A DNA stretch of 64,000 nucleotides. It comes from Sporosarcina psychrophila. Lineage in GTDB: Bacteria; Bacillota; Bacilli; Bacillales_A; Planococcaceae. Both the position numbers and the translations under genes were made by a program. Within the stretch, counting starts at the first letter, position 1, and each line of letters opens with the position of its first letter. The stretch spans positions 1,735,001-1,799,000 of the forward strand of contig NZ_CP014616.1 in assembly GCF_001590685.1 (NCBI RefSeq). Direction: 5' to 3'. Below the pieces are notes generated by a model. That model was not told where the DNA came from and made no database searches. It saw only the letters and a list, made by a program, of their open reading frames with translations. Shown one piece after another: positions 27,790 to 36,465 of the stretch.

Positions 27790-28965
27790 ATGGGATTTTA
27801 TAAAGAAACTAAAGCGCTCGTCAAAGCCAATATTCGAGATTACGGGATGTATATTGCTTTAATCGTTATTTTGTTAACATTTACGATTATGACGAACGGC
27901 TTGTTTATGTCTTCTCGAAACATAAGTAACTTACTGGATTCCGCTGGTTATATTGCGGTTTTGGCGGTTGGGATGACCCTTGTTATCGTCATTCGTCATA
28001 TTGATTTATCGGTGGGCTTTTTAGCAGGATTTCTAGGTGCGATTACAGCCATTTTCTTGACGCAAATGGGCTTGTCAGTATGGATTACTATTCCGCTGAT
28101 TTTAATTTTAGGTGCTATCATTGGATTATTTAACGGGGTATTAGTTGCTAAAATTGGAATTCCATCATTCGTTGCTACGCTGGCGGGGATGTTGATTTTC
28201 CGTGGTGCACTCCTTCAGGTTACAGAAAAAACGGGAACGATTATTGTTAGGGATGAACAATTCAATGCGATTGGGAATGGATTTATTCCATCGATTATGC
28301 AAATTAATGGCTTGCATCTACTGACGTTATTAGTAGGGTTTGTCGGAGTACTTTTATATATATACAATGAAATCGCCAATCGTCGTAACAAATTGACGTA
28401 TGGCTTTGATGTAATGTCTAAGGGGATATTTAGTGTAAAGCTTGTTTTGATATCAGCGATTATTGCTTACATTACTTGGATTTTAGCTGGCTATAACGGA
28501 TTTTCTTGGACGGTTGTCATTATAATAATCGTTGTCATAGTTTATCACTTCTTAACGACTAAAACAGTACTCGGTCGTCACATTTATGCAGTCGGTAGTA
28601 ATCCTGAGGCCGCGCATTTGAGTGGGATCAATGTACAAAAGATTACATATATCGTCTTCGGTTCCATGGGGATGCTCGCGGCGTTATCAGGAATTCTTTT
28701 TACATCTCGGCTTCAATCGGCAACGACCACAGCTGGAACTCTCTTTGAGCTTGACGCGATTGCAGCGGCATATGTTGGTGGAGTATCTTCTGCAGGTGGT
28801 GTCGGTAAAGTAACAGGTGCTATTATCGGAGCCATCGTGATGGCCTCGTTATCGAGTGGGATGAACTTACTAGGTGTAGGAATTTCCTATCAATATATGA
28901 TTCGCGGTGGTGTTTTAGCTGGAGCGGTAATCTTTGACGTCATGACACGGAAGCAACGGGGTTAA
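27790..28965 (+). CDS. Sugar ABC transporter permease (XylH/GguB type)
   Basis: 391 residues and about ten or more hydrophobic helices of the CUT2 permease family. Motifs VLAVGMTLVIVIRHIDLSVG, GLFNGVLVAKIGIPSFVATLAG, HIYAVGSNPEAAHLSGINVQ, DAIAAAYVGGVSSAGGVGKV are seen. Starts 11 bases after the ATPase stop with AGGAGGG. The long central insertion with extra helices (about residues 195-260) is usual in XylH/GguB. Confidence 0.94.
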   Translation: MGFYKETKALVKANIRDYGMYIALIVILLTFTIMTNGLFMSSRNISNLLDSAGYIAVLAVGMTLVIVIRHIDLSVGFLAGFLGAITAIFLTQMGLSVWITIPLILILGAIIGLFNGVLVAKIGIPSFVATLAGMLIFRGALLQVTEKTGTIIVRDEQFNAIGNGFIPSIMQINGLHLLTLLVGFVGVLLYIYNEIANRRNKLTYGFDVMSKGIFSVKLVLISAIIAYITWILAGYNGFSWTVVIIIIVVIVYHFLTTKTVLGRHIYAVGSNPEAAHLSGINVQKITYIVFGSMGMLAALSGILFTSRLQSATTTAGTLFELDAIAAAYVGGVSSAGGVGKVTGAIIGAIVMASLSSGMNLLGVGISYQYMIRGGVLAGAVIFDVMTRKQRG

Positions 28966-28986
28966 AAGAGAATAGTAGAATAACTG

Positions 28987-29020
28987 GGCACCCTATTTGT
29001 AGGGTGCCTGATGTCGTTTT
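28987..29020 (+). terminator. Hairpin between transporter and sensor genes
   Basis: GGCACCCTA (28987-28995), loop TTTG, TAGGGTGCC (29000-29008), then a weak T stretch. It could be a partial terminator separating the transporter operon from the sensor operon. Confidence 0.65.
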
Positions 29021-29090
29021 GTAAGACATTGTTAATTCCTAGACAGGTTGATAAGATGAAAGAAACAAGCTTTAGGAAAGGGGAAGGGAT

Positions 29091-30071
29091 ATGCGGAAAA
29101 AAGTTGTTTTAATACTTGTCGCACTCATTATGATTTTTAGCTATTTGACTATTGTATCCGCAACTAAAGCGTATCGTTTAACTAGTGATAGGCCAGCTAA
29201 CCTCCCCATTTCCCCGGAATCTATTCGTCTCGTGCTCATTACCCAAGAGCTTGATACTCCATTTTGGAATAAGGTTGGCCAAGGGGCATTGAAGCAGGCA
29301 CAAGAAGAAAATGTTCAGCTTGAAGTGTGGGGAAGCTATGGAAATAACCAAGATGATTTTTTGAAGACAATGGAGATTGCGATTCATTCTAAGGTGAATG
29401 GTATTATCGTTCAGGGGCTAGATAATGAAGAATTTAAAGAACTGACAAAGGTTAAGGCGGCTTTTTATGGGATTCCTATCATTACCATCGCTAATGATGT
29501 ACCAGTGGAAGAGAGCTTGCGAAAAACATATGTTGGTTCAGATCAATTTGGGGCAGGACAAATGGTTGCTCGTCAATTGATAAAAGAAATGGGCACCACA
29601 GGAGAAGTGATTATACTTGGTGATCAAGAGCAAGCATATTATCAAAAAGAACGTTTAGCTGGTATCCAGAATGTATTGGGTGGCTATCCAGACATCGAAA
29701 TGATTGTTAAAGGAACGGCAGATGCAAAGGAACAAGTAATGACAACGACGCAACAGCTGATGAATGAAGTACCGCGAGTCACTGCATTTATAGCCATCAA
29801 TGCAAATTATACAGGTCCAATGATTCAAGAGATCGGAAGACGTACTCAAGTAGAGCCGTATTATATTTATACCTTCGATGACGGCGTTGGATTAACTGCC
29901 CTCTTAGAGCAAGGCAAGATCGATGGAATTTTGGAGCAAAAGCCAGAAGCGATGGGCAGCGAGAGTGTTGAGCGGTTGATGGAGTGGATTTCTGGCGAGA
30001 CCGTCCCGCTCGATTCAAATGGTTACCTCACTGAAACGCGCATGGTTGACGCGGAAGGTGAAGAACTATGA
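29091..30071 (+). CDS. Membrane-anchored periplasmic-type sugar-binding protein, probable sensor component
   Basis: 326 residues. One N-terminal hydrophobic segment (about 4-25) without a lipobox, so it is probably an uncleaved anchor. Then a type I periplasmic-binding fold (RLVLITQELDTPFWNKVGQG, VNGIIVQGLDNEEF, TYVGSDQFGAGQMVARQL, TAFIAINANYTGP, GILEQKPEAMGSESVERLM) resembling ribose/galactose binders. It overlaps the histidine kinase gene by 4 bases. The arrangement is that of binding protein-kinase pairs where ligand binding outside the cell switches the kinase on. Not itself a transport component (inference). Confidence 0.88.
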   Translation: MRKKVVLILVALIMIFSYLTIVSATKAYRLTSDRPANLPISPESIRLVLITQELDTPFWNKVGQGALKQAQEENVQLEVWGSYGNNQDDFLKTMEIAIHSKVNGIIVQGLDNEEFKELTKVKAAFYGIPIITIANDVPVEESLRKTYVGSDQFGAGQMVARQLIKEMGTTGEVIILGDQEQAYYQKERLAGIQNVLGGYPDIEMIVKGTADAKEQVMTTTQQLMNEVPRVTAFIAINANYTGPMIQEIGRRTQVEPYYIYTFDDGVGLTALLEQGKIDGILEQKPEAMGSESVERLMEWISGETVPLDSNGYLTETRMVDAEGEEL

Positions 30072-31531
30072 TGACGATTCAAAAAAAGATTTGGATACTC
30101 GTTTCCGTTGTGTTGCTGATAATGGGAATTATTTGGTTGACGCTTACATCTTATAATCAGAAAACTCAGGAAAAATCCAATGATATTTTACAACGCTATT
30201 TGCGGATGAATGAAGTAACAACAGCAAGTCAGCAAATAATTACCAACTTAAATAACTATTTACTTGACCCAACAGCTAATCATAAGCAACAGATAGAGAA
30301 AAGCGTAGCCGTTATTGAGGAGGTACAACAGGATGTAGCGGAGTTGCGGAATGTGGAAAATGCATTTTCAATAACCAACTATATTCATTTAATCGATAGT
30401 CTTATTGAGACGACGAATCGCTCCATTATGTTTTCAGAGGAGCAAGAAATGGAAGGGTCGACGAACGAATTTAATGAAGCAAACCGTATTTCTATGTACA
30501 TATCTGAAATGACCTTAACGATTTTAGACCGAGAGCTGAAGACCTCTAATCGGTTTTATCGAGGTATTATCAAGCAATCGGAGGAGTTGAAAAAGCTAGG
30601 AATCTGGCTGTTGCTATTGATTACTGCTGTGTTACTTTTGGCTATCTACTGGTTTTCACTTAGTATTACGCGGCCGATTCATCAGCTCACGAAGGCCGCT
30701 AACGCATTGTCTCAAGGTAGTTTTAATGAACAGATTGAAGTGAAGTCTAATGATGAGATAGCCTTTTTAGCAAAGACCTTTGATGAGATGCGTGTAAACA
30801 TTAATGATTTAATAGTAGAAATTCAACAAAAGGCACAGCTCGAGCATGAGCTTCAGCAAAGTAAGTTGTTATTGAAGGAGAGTCAATTTAGAAGCTTGCA
30901 GAACCAGATAAATCCACATTTTTTATTCAACACATTAAACACATTGTCGAAAAAGGCGTATTTAGATGGTGCGGAGGAGACGAGCGATCTTATAGTCAGT
31001 GTAGCCGGCTTGCTACGTTATAATTTGAAGCGGATTGACCGCTCTGTGACGGTGTATGAAGAAGTAGTCGTTTTGAATCAGTATATGGAAATCCAAAAGG
31101 CTCGTTTTACGGATCGCTTACAATTTAAATCTGACATCAACGAATCTTGCTTAGATGTAAAAATTCCGGGACTAACCCTTCAACCCATCATTGAAAATGC
31201 GGTAATTCATGCTATTGAGCCGGAGCAGGATGGAGGCGTTATTTGGTTTAGGATTAAGAATGACGGTCCATGGGTCATCATTGAAATCGAGGATAGTGGG
31301 CAAGGGATGTCCCCAAAGAAAGTGGAGCAGTTGCTGAAGGGGCACATTATACCAATCGAAGGACATTCTACAGGAATAGGCTTTCAAAATGTGGTGAAAA
31401 GATTGCATTTATTCTATGGAATAGAGGATTTGGTCACGATTGAAAGTAGAGAAGGTCGGGGGACAAAGGTGGTCATACAAATTCCAAGGGCCAGGGAAGA
31501 GGGAAATGATGATGAAGCTTCTAATCGTTGA
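30068..31531 (+). CDS. Sensor histidine kinase, YesM/LytS-like (HisKA_7TM-less) type
   Basis: 487 residues. TM1 about 8-29, extracellular part about 30-175, TM2 about 178-199, HAMP domain about 200-252 (RPIHQLTKAANALSQGSFNE), coiled coil about 252-275, His_kinase domain with QNQINPHFLFNTLNTLSKKA (phospho-acceptor His 284) and the ATPase N box LQPIIENAVIHAIEP, then IEDSGQGMSP (G1) and TGIGFQNVVKRLHLFYG (G2). The family phosphorylates YesN-type regulators. The extracellular part is small, so signal reception probably goes through the binding protein encoded just upstream. Confidence 0.93.
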   Translation: MMTIQKKIWILVSVVLLIMGIIWLTLTSYNQKTQEKSNDILQRYLRMNEVTTASQQIITNLNNYLLDPTANHKQQIEKSVAVIEEVQQDVAELRNVENAFSITNYIHLIDSLIETTNRSIMFSEEQEMEGSTNEFNEANRISMYISEMTLTILDRELKTSNRFYRGIIKQSEELKKLGIWLLLLITAVLLLAIYWFSLSITRPIHQLTKAANALSQGSFNEQIEVKSNDEIAFLAKTFDEMRVNINDLIVEIQQKAQLEHELQQSKLLLKESQFRSLQNQINPHFLFNTLNTLSKKAYLDGAEETSDLIVSVAGLLRYNLKRIDRSVTVYEEVVVLNQYMEIQKARFTDRLQFKSDINESCLDVKIPGLTLQPIIENAVIHAIEPEQDGGVIWFRIKNDGPWVIIEIEDSGQGMSPKKVEQLLKGHIIPIEGHSTGIGFQNVVKRLHLFYGIEDLVTIESREGRGTKVVIQIPRAREEGNDDEASNR

Positions 31532-33056
31532 TGATGAACCGATTGAGCGAGAAGGGATGCAGGCAATCTTACAAAAAGCGTTCCCTGAACTTTCCATTTA
31601 CCAAGCAAGAAATGGGGAAGTAGCAATAGAATTAGCAGATACAATTCAACCAGATTTGGTCTTAATGGATATTAAGATGCCTGGTATGACAGGACTTGAA
31701 GCCTTAGAAAAGATTCAAGATAAGCATTCTACTATCAAATTTGTTATGGTGACGGCCTTTGATATGTTCGATTATGCGAGACAAGCGCTCAAGCTCGGTG
31801 TGAAGGATTACTTACTGAAACCCAGTAGAGCAAGTGAGATTGTTGCAACGGTAGGGAGAGTATTAGAGGAATGCAGGCTAGAACGTATTGCAGAGGCTAC
31901 GAGCCAAATGCAGCATGAAAAGTGGCAAAAGGCGTTGACATTAGTGGAAACAGATATCGTGACACAGCTATTATTTGATCATGTTCATGAAGTTCATATC
32001 GATATGCTCGTCGAGATGCTAGATATTCGCTCTACTCATGAAAAGTTTGTAGTAGTAGTGTTGTTGCCAGAGGGAGCAGAACACTATTATGTGAGGATTA
32101 AGGAAAAGGTGCGTGAAGCGGGAAATGCTTGGGTAGGTGCGTTATATGGACGGCAGCTGCCGATCATTGTGTTTCGTGATCCAGTGAAATCCTTTCGTTC
32201 GCAAGCAATGACATTAGCCAAAGCGATTTTATCGTTGGCTAAGGAACAAATGAGCTTAGACTGGTTTATTGGGATTGGTCAGGTTTGCGAACCATTAGAC
32301 GAGATTCGTCAGTCGTACCAAGAAGCGCTTATTGCGACTATGGATACAACGCTAGCGGTCAAGAGTCGGTTTTATGCTGACGCTCCAGTGCTCAGTTTAG
32401 AGACAGATAATCAGGTTATCAAGCAGCAGCAGAAAGACTTTTTTGACCAAATTCGTTTAGGGGACTGGGTGTCCATTCGCTCCGGGATATTGGATTTGAT
32501 ACAACAGCATGAGAATGAGGGGAATTCCCTAATTTACACGCAACAGCGAATGCTTGAGTTGCTTTGGATTGCGAACAGAGTGATGGATGAAATGGGAATG
32601 GAAGCGAATGCCCCATTTTTTTCGTTTCAAGCACAGGACTACCGACAATTGCGTACGGAGACGCTCCTGCTACTCGAACGGATGAATGCTGCCTATGAGG
32701 CACATTACGAACGAGTAGAGGCTGATAAGATACATCAAATTAAACAATTTATCAGTGAGCATTCACATAAAGATATTTCACTGAACATTCTCGCGCAAAA
32801 AGTCGATTTAAGCCCGATTTATATTAGTAAAATGTTCAAAGAGAAGTTGGGCATTAACTACATCGATTTTCTGACGGAGTGCCGAATTGAAAAAGCAAAG
32901 AAGCTATTGAATGATCCAGAGCGAAGCCTAAAAGAAATTACGTTTGAGGTCGGTTATCATGAGCCGAATTATTTCAGTAAGGTGTTCAAGAAAATGTGTG
33001 GAGTGTCCCCGAAGGAGTACCGGAAAACGTTAATGAGTAAAAAAGTCGAAGTCTGA
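31512..33056 (+). CDS. Response regulator with AraC-type DNA-binding domain (YesN-like)
   Basis: 514 residues. Receiver domain 1-120 (LLIVDDEPIEREGM, phospho-acceptor Asp 53 in LVLMDIKMPGMTGLEAL, KDYLLKPSRASEI), a long central domain about 125-405 and C-terminal AraC helix-turn-helices about 410-510 (ISLNILAQKVDLSPIYISKM, SLKEITFEVGYHEPNYFSKV). Three ATGs stand at 31506, 31509 and 31512. The last has the best distance (8 bases) from AGAGGG and gives the normal MKLLIVDDE opening. It overlaps the kinase gene by 20 bases. Probable activator of the sugar transporter operon at 25061. Confidence 0.93.
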   Translation: MKLLIVDDEPIEREGMQAILQKAFPELSIYQARNGEVAIELADTIQPDLVLMDIKMPGMTGLEALEKIQDKHSTIKFVMVTAFDMFDYARQALKLGVKDYLLKPSRASEIVATVGRVLEECRLERIAEATSQMQHEKWQKALTLVETDIVTQLLFDHVHEVHIDMLVEMLDIRSTHEKFVVVVLLPEGAEHYYVRIKEKVREAGNAWVGALYGRQLPIIVFRDPVKSFRSQAMTLAKAILSLAKEQMSLDWFIGIGQVCEPLDEIRQSYQEALIATMDTTLAVKSRFYADAPVLSLETDNQVIKQQQKDFFDQIRLGDWVSIRSGILDLIQQHENEGNSLIYTQQRMLELLWIANRVMDEMGMEANAPFFSFQAQDYRQLRTETLLLLERMNAAYEAHYERVEADKIHQIKQFISEHSHKDISLNILAQKVDLSPIYISKMFKEKLGINYIDFLTECRIEKAKKLLNDPERSLKEITFEVGYHEPNYFSKVFKKMCGVSPKEYRKTLMSKKVEV

Positions 33057-33070
33057 TAGGGGGCAAGTAG

Positions 33071-34141
33071 ATGAAACGAAAGGCTATAATCGTATGGCTT
33101 TTGGGAATGATTTTGATACTAGTTACTTGTATAGCTATACCAAAGCAGACATTGGAGACCGTTGAGTTAGAAGAAACGATACCTTTTAGTGCAATCGACA
33201 GTCCAATCCGTATTGGATTTTCGATGGACACACTACTTGAAGAACGATGGCTGAGAGACCGTGATTTGTTTAAAGAAGCCGTTGAAGCATTAGGAGCAGA
33301 AATCGAGATTGTCGCTGCGAATGGAGATGATGCGCTTCAAATTTCACAGGCAGAGGCGCTCATTCAAAGCGGGATCGACCTTTTGGTAATTGTCCCACAT
33401 AATGCTGAGGCAACAGCCGCGATTGTTCACAAGGCGCATCTTGCAGATATCCAAGTAATTGCCTATGATAGACTCGTCAAAAATGCGGATCTCGATCTAT
33501 ACGTTTCTTTTGATAATGAACAAGTGGGCGAAATGCAGGCGAAAGCCATCACTGCTCTCGTACCGAAGGGGAATTACGTCTTTATTGGTGGTGCGATTAC
33601 CGATAACAATGCACATTTATTGAAAAAAGGTGTGTTCAATGTGCTGCGTCCCTATATTGAACGAGGTGATATTAAGATTGTCTATGATCAGTGGACGAAG
33701 GATTGGACTCCAGTGAATGCACAAGCCAATATGGAAGAAGCTCTTCGGACAACGAACAAGCAGATTGATGCGGTAATTGCTGCGAATGATGCCACGGCAG
33801 GTGGTGTTATTCAAGCACTTTCGGCTGTTGGACTAGCAGGTCAAGTACCAGTTGCCGGACAGGATGCGGATTTGGCAGGAGTGCAGCGAATTGTTACTGG
33901 AACACAAACGATGACAGTCTATAAACCAATCAAGATGCTTACACAGGAAATGGCGAAATTAGCGGTTGCGATGGCAAAAGGTGAGAAAGTATCTGCTGAA
34001 CAAAAAGTTAATAATGGGAAAATCGAAGTTCCTTCCGTACTACTAACACCAATCGCTGTAAATGAACACAACCTAGATAGTACGGTGATTTTCGATGGAT
34101 TTCATTCATTTAAAGATGTGTATCAAGTAACATCGAAGTAA
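33071..34141 (+). CDS. Second XylF-like sugar-binding protein of the sensor operon
   Basis: 356 residues. N-terminal hydrophobic segment (about 5-25) with a poor lipobox (LVTC, Thr at -1), so anchoring is uncertain. The type I binding fold is clearly in the xylose-binding group: IRIGFSMDTLLEERWLRDRD, IDLLVIVPHNAEATAAIVHK, VIAYDRLVKNADLDLYVSFD, VIAANDATAGGVIQAL, PVAGQDADLAGVQRIVTGTQ. It follows the response regulator by 14 bases and is closed by a terminator. It resembles the ChvE-like lipoprotein at 25061 more than the sensor protein at 29091. Role: extra binding protein for the transporter or co-sensor (XylFII-like); unresolved. Confidence 0.88.
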   Translation: MKRKAIIVWLLGMILILVTCIAIPKQTLETVELEETIPFSAIDSPIRIGFSMDTLLEERWLRDRDLFKEAVEALGAEIEIVAANGDDALQISQAEALIQSGIDLLVIVPHNAEATAAIVHKAHLADIQVIAYDRLVKNADLDLYVSFDNEQVGEMQAKAITALVPKGNYVFIGGAITDNNAHLLKKGVFNVLRPYIERGDIKIVYDQWTKDWTPVNAQANMEEALRTTNKQIDAVIAANDATAGGVIQALSAVGLAGQVPVAGQDADLAGVQRIVTGTQTMTVYKPIKMLTQEMAKLAVAMAKGEKVSAEQKVNNGKIEVPSVLLTPIAVNEHNLDSTVIFDGFHSFKDVYQVTSK

Positions 34142-34152
34142 ATCGGGTGTCC

Positions 34153-34202
34153 AACACTTAGCGAGAGACCATTTTTGGTAACTCTTGCTAAGTGTTTATT
34201 TT
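34153..34202 (+). terminator. Intrinsic terminator of the sensor operon
   Basis: AACACTTAGC..AGAG and CTCT..GCTAAGTGTT pair around a loop that itself contains ACC/GGT, then TTATTTTT. Confidence 0.85.
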
Positions 34203-34205
34203 TCA

Positions 34206-34234
34206 TTGCAATACGAACGTGTATTCTATATGAT
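34206..34234 (+). promoter_or_regulatory. Promoter with probable LexA (SOS) box before the uvrX operon
   Basis: TTGCAA (34206-34211), 17 bases, TATGAT (34229-34234). The spacer contains CGAACGTGTATTCT (34214-34227), which fits the Firmicutes LexA/DinR consensus CGAACNNNNGTTCG with two mismatches in the right half. Damage induction of the polymerase operon is expected. Confidence 0.65.
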
Positions 34235-34257
34235 GACTGAAAGAGGAGGGAACGAGT

Positions 34258-34479
34258 GTGCGTGTCGAGTTGGTTAAGTCAATGGAATGGAATCACGTCT
34301 CAGATATGATATCCGCGGTGAAAGACGATGCGATAGGCAAGCGAAGCATTAAAATACTACAAGTAGGTGATGTCTCATTTAGGGCCAATTGCTATTCACG
34401 AAAATCCGATTGTACATTTAAAATCGACACTATCCTTGCACTCGTTCCCGTTACTCCAAGAGAGCGGATTGTTGTATGA
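34258..34479 (+). CDS. Small unidentified protein, first gene of the uvrX operon
   Basis: 73 residues (GTG start, MRVELVKSMEWNHVSDMISA, RSIKILQVGDVSFRANCYSR). A strong GAGGAGGG lies 8 bases before the GTG and the stop overlaps the polymerase start by 4 bases (ATGA), so it is very probably translated and coupled. I do not recognise the family. Position suggests an accessory of the Y-family polymerase. Confidence 0.75.
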   Translation: MRVELVKSMEWNHVSDMISAVKDDAIGKRSIKILQVGDVSFRANCYSRKSDCTFKIDTILALVPVTPRERIVV

Positions 34480-35735
34480 TTGACTACGGTAAGTTTCCAA
34501 ATCGGCACATCGCCTGTATTGATATGGTGAGTTTTTATGCTAGTTGTATGGCTTCGTGGTATAGCTTAGATGTACAAAAGGTGCCGATTGCGGTCGTTGG
34601 GAATCTTGAAAGAAAAGGGTCTGTTGTGCTCGCGGCATCGCCTCCAATGAAAAAAAGATTTCGTGTTAAAACAGGTTCTCGTTTGTACGAAATTCCACAA
34701 CATCCTGACATTAGGCTATTCAATCCAAAAATGAGTTATTTTCTAGAAATGTCGATGGCTATTACATGCCTACTTCATAAATACGTTCCGGCTGAAGCGA
34801 TTCATGTCTACAGTGTAGATGAAAGCTTTATTGATCTAACTGGAACCGAAAAGTTGTGGGGCGACCCAGTGCAAACTGTTAAAGTTATTCAACAGGAAAT
34901 AGTTGCGACGCTAGGCTTACCTTCAACTGTCGGCATGGGACCGAATATGTTAATGGCAAAGCTTGCACTAGATCTAGAGGCAAAGGATACAGGCTTTGCG
35001 AAATGGACCTTTGAGGATGTAGCGGGGAAATTATGGCCAATTTCTCCATTAAGTGAAATGTGGGGGATTGGTCGTCAAACGGAAAAAAATTTAAACAATA
35101 TGGGGATATTTTCAGTTGGTGATTTGGCCAATGCCGATTTACAAAGGCTTGAAAAAAAGTTTGGAGTAATGGGCAATCAGTTATTCCATCATGCGTGGGG
35201 AATAGACCTCTCCAAGATGGGTGCACCAATTCTTGAAGGCCAGGTTAGCTATGGGAAGAGTCAAATACTTATGCGAGATTATAATTTGCGGGAAGAAGTA
35301 AACGTGGTCTTGTTAGAGATGTGCGAGGATATCGCCAGAAGAGTAAGGGAAGAATACAAGGCCGGACGCACTATATCGCTCGGTATCGGATATAGTAAAA
35401 ATGCTTTTGGAGGTGGATTTCGTCGTTCTCGTACTATTGTGGAAGCCACAAACGACACAATGAAAATTTATAACGTTTGCAAAGAATTGTTGAATGAAAA
35501 TCATGGCAATCAAGCCGTGCGGCAAGTCACCGTTTCGATTACGAAGTTAGAAGATGAGCGTTCAATGCAATTAAGTTTATTTGATACGAAAAAATGGCAA
35601 GTACGGAAGCTAGGTACAACAATGGATACTATTCGTACTCGTTATGGGGATAACGCTATATTAAGGGCGGTATCACTCACAAATGCAGGGACATCTATTA
35701 AGAGATCTACATTAGTTGGCGGTCATCAGGGATAG
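34476..35735 (+). CDS. uvrX: Y-family DNA polymerase / UV-damage repair protein (UvrX type)
   Basis: 419 residues. Translesion polymerase of the ImpB/MucB/SamB type. Catalytic residues lie in RHIACIDMVSFYASCMA (first Asp) and IHVYSVDESFIDLTG (Asp-Glu pair). Then the thumb/HhH region (MWGIGRQTEKNLNNMGIFSV) and little-finger domain (about 255-360; SYGKSQILMRDYN, ISLGIGYSKNAFGGGFRRSR). The C-terminal QLSLFDTKKW segment fits the QLxLF beta-clamp-binding motif. Close to the phage SPbeta UvrX / YqjW group, usually carried with a YolD gene as here. Mobile-element cousins are common, but no phage genes surround it. Confidence 0.93.
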   Translation: MIDYGKFPNRHIACIDMVSFYASCMASWYSLDVQKVPIAVVGNLERKGSVVLAASPPMKKRFRVKTGSRLYEIPQHPDIRLFNPKMSYFLEMSMAITCLLHKYVPAEAIHVYSVDESFIDLTGTEKLWGDPVQTVKVIQQEIVATLGLPSTVGMGPNMLMAKLALDLEAKDTGFAKWTFEDVAGKLWPISPLSEMWGIGRQTEKNLNNMGIFSVGDLANADLQRLEKKFGVMGNQLFHHAWGIDLSKMGAPILEGQVSYGKSQILMRDYNLREEVNVVLLEMCEDIARRVREEYKAGRTISLGIGYSKNAFGGGFRRSRTIVEATNDTMKIYNVCKELLNENHGNQAVRQVTVSITKLEDERSMQLSLFDTKKWQVRKLGTTMDTIRTRYGDNAILRAVSLTNAGTSIKRSTLVGGHQG

Positions 35736-35745
35736 GAGTTGTACT

Positions 35746-36075
35746 ATGATTAGGGACCGAGGAAATATTAAATGGACAGCGATGATGCTGTCGGAGCATG
35801 TAAGGGAGTTACGAAAATGGATGGATCAGGATAATTACACTGAAAGACCGGAACTAAACGAGTGGGATCTTCAATCGATTCAAGAAGAGCTTGAATTAGC
35901 GTATAAGAGGCAATGTGAAACGCTAATTAAAACCTGGGATAGTGGACGAATTATTCAACATCACGGGATAGTTGAAGACATCGATTTGAGGGAGCTGTGC
36001 ATTGAATTAAAGAATCCGCTCGGTACAGAAATAATACGGGTAGCTGCTATTACAAATGTGCAAAGCATGGAGTAG
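35746..36075 (+). CDS. YolD-like protein
   Basis: 109 residues. Opens IRDRGNIKWTAMMLSEHVRE, the YolD-family signature, and ends with IELKNPLGTEIIRVAAITNV. YolD-like proteins accompany Y-family polymerases in Firmicutes and are predicted functional partners of UmuC-type proteins. The ATG at 35746 is used (TAGGAG about 8 bases upstream). A longer frame from 35716 overlaps uvrX and is less likely. Two decayed YolD-like C-terminal segments occur at about 38113 and 41493. Confidence 0.9.
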   Translation: MIRDRGNIKWTAMMLSEHVRELRKWMDQDNYTERPELNEWDLQSIQEELELAYKRQCETLIKTWDSGRIIQHHGIVEDIDLRELCIELKNPLGTEIIRVAAITNVQSME

Positions 36076-36465
36076 AGAGACAATAACGCCAATTTAAAAC
36101 TGATAATAGTATCCCTATGTTAAGGGATACTATTTATTTTGGAGGTTAATTAATGGGGTATAATGGTTTTTTGAGAGTTGAAATGGTTAACTTTATCGAC
36201 CAATAAACAGTAAGAGGCATTCCGGACTAATTCAAACAAGAAAGTCCGTCCTTTTCAGTGGTCGGTATCGTGTCGTATCTGGATGGTGTTAATCGCAGGA
36301 AAAGAAAATAGCGGACATTAATCGTGAAAACATGTTAAGAGTATGTAAAGCTTCTTGATTACATCTTGAATGTATTATTTGAAATGGTATATTTATCTTG
36401 TTGCAAAACAATATCGATATTAAGGGAATAGTGGCATAGAAGATAAAGTATTAAGAGGAGTCAAT
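36076..36465. other. Intergenic region before chrA
   Basis: The uvrX-yolD terminator (36105-36140) is the only clear signal. The remaining 320 bases hold no gene I can support. Confidence 0.5.
36105..36140 (+). terminator. Intrinsic terminator of the uvrX-yolD operon
   Basis: AATAGTATCCCT (36105-36116), loop of 6, AGGGATACTATT (36123-36134), then TATTTT. Confidence 0.85.
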
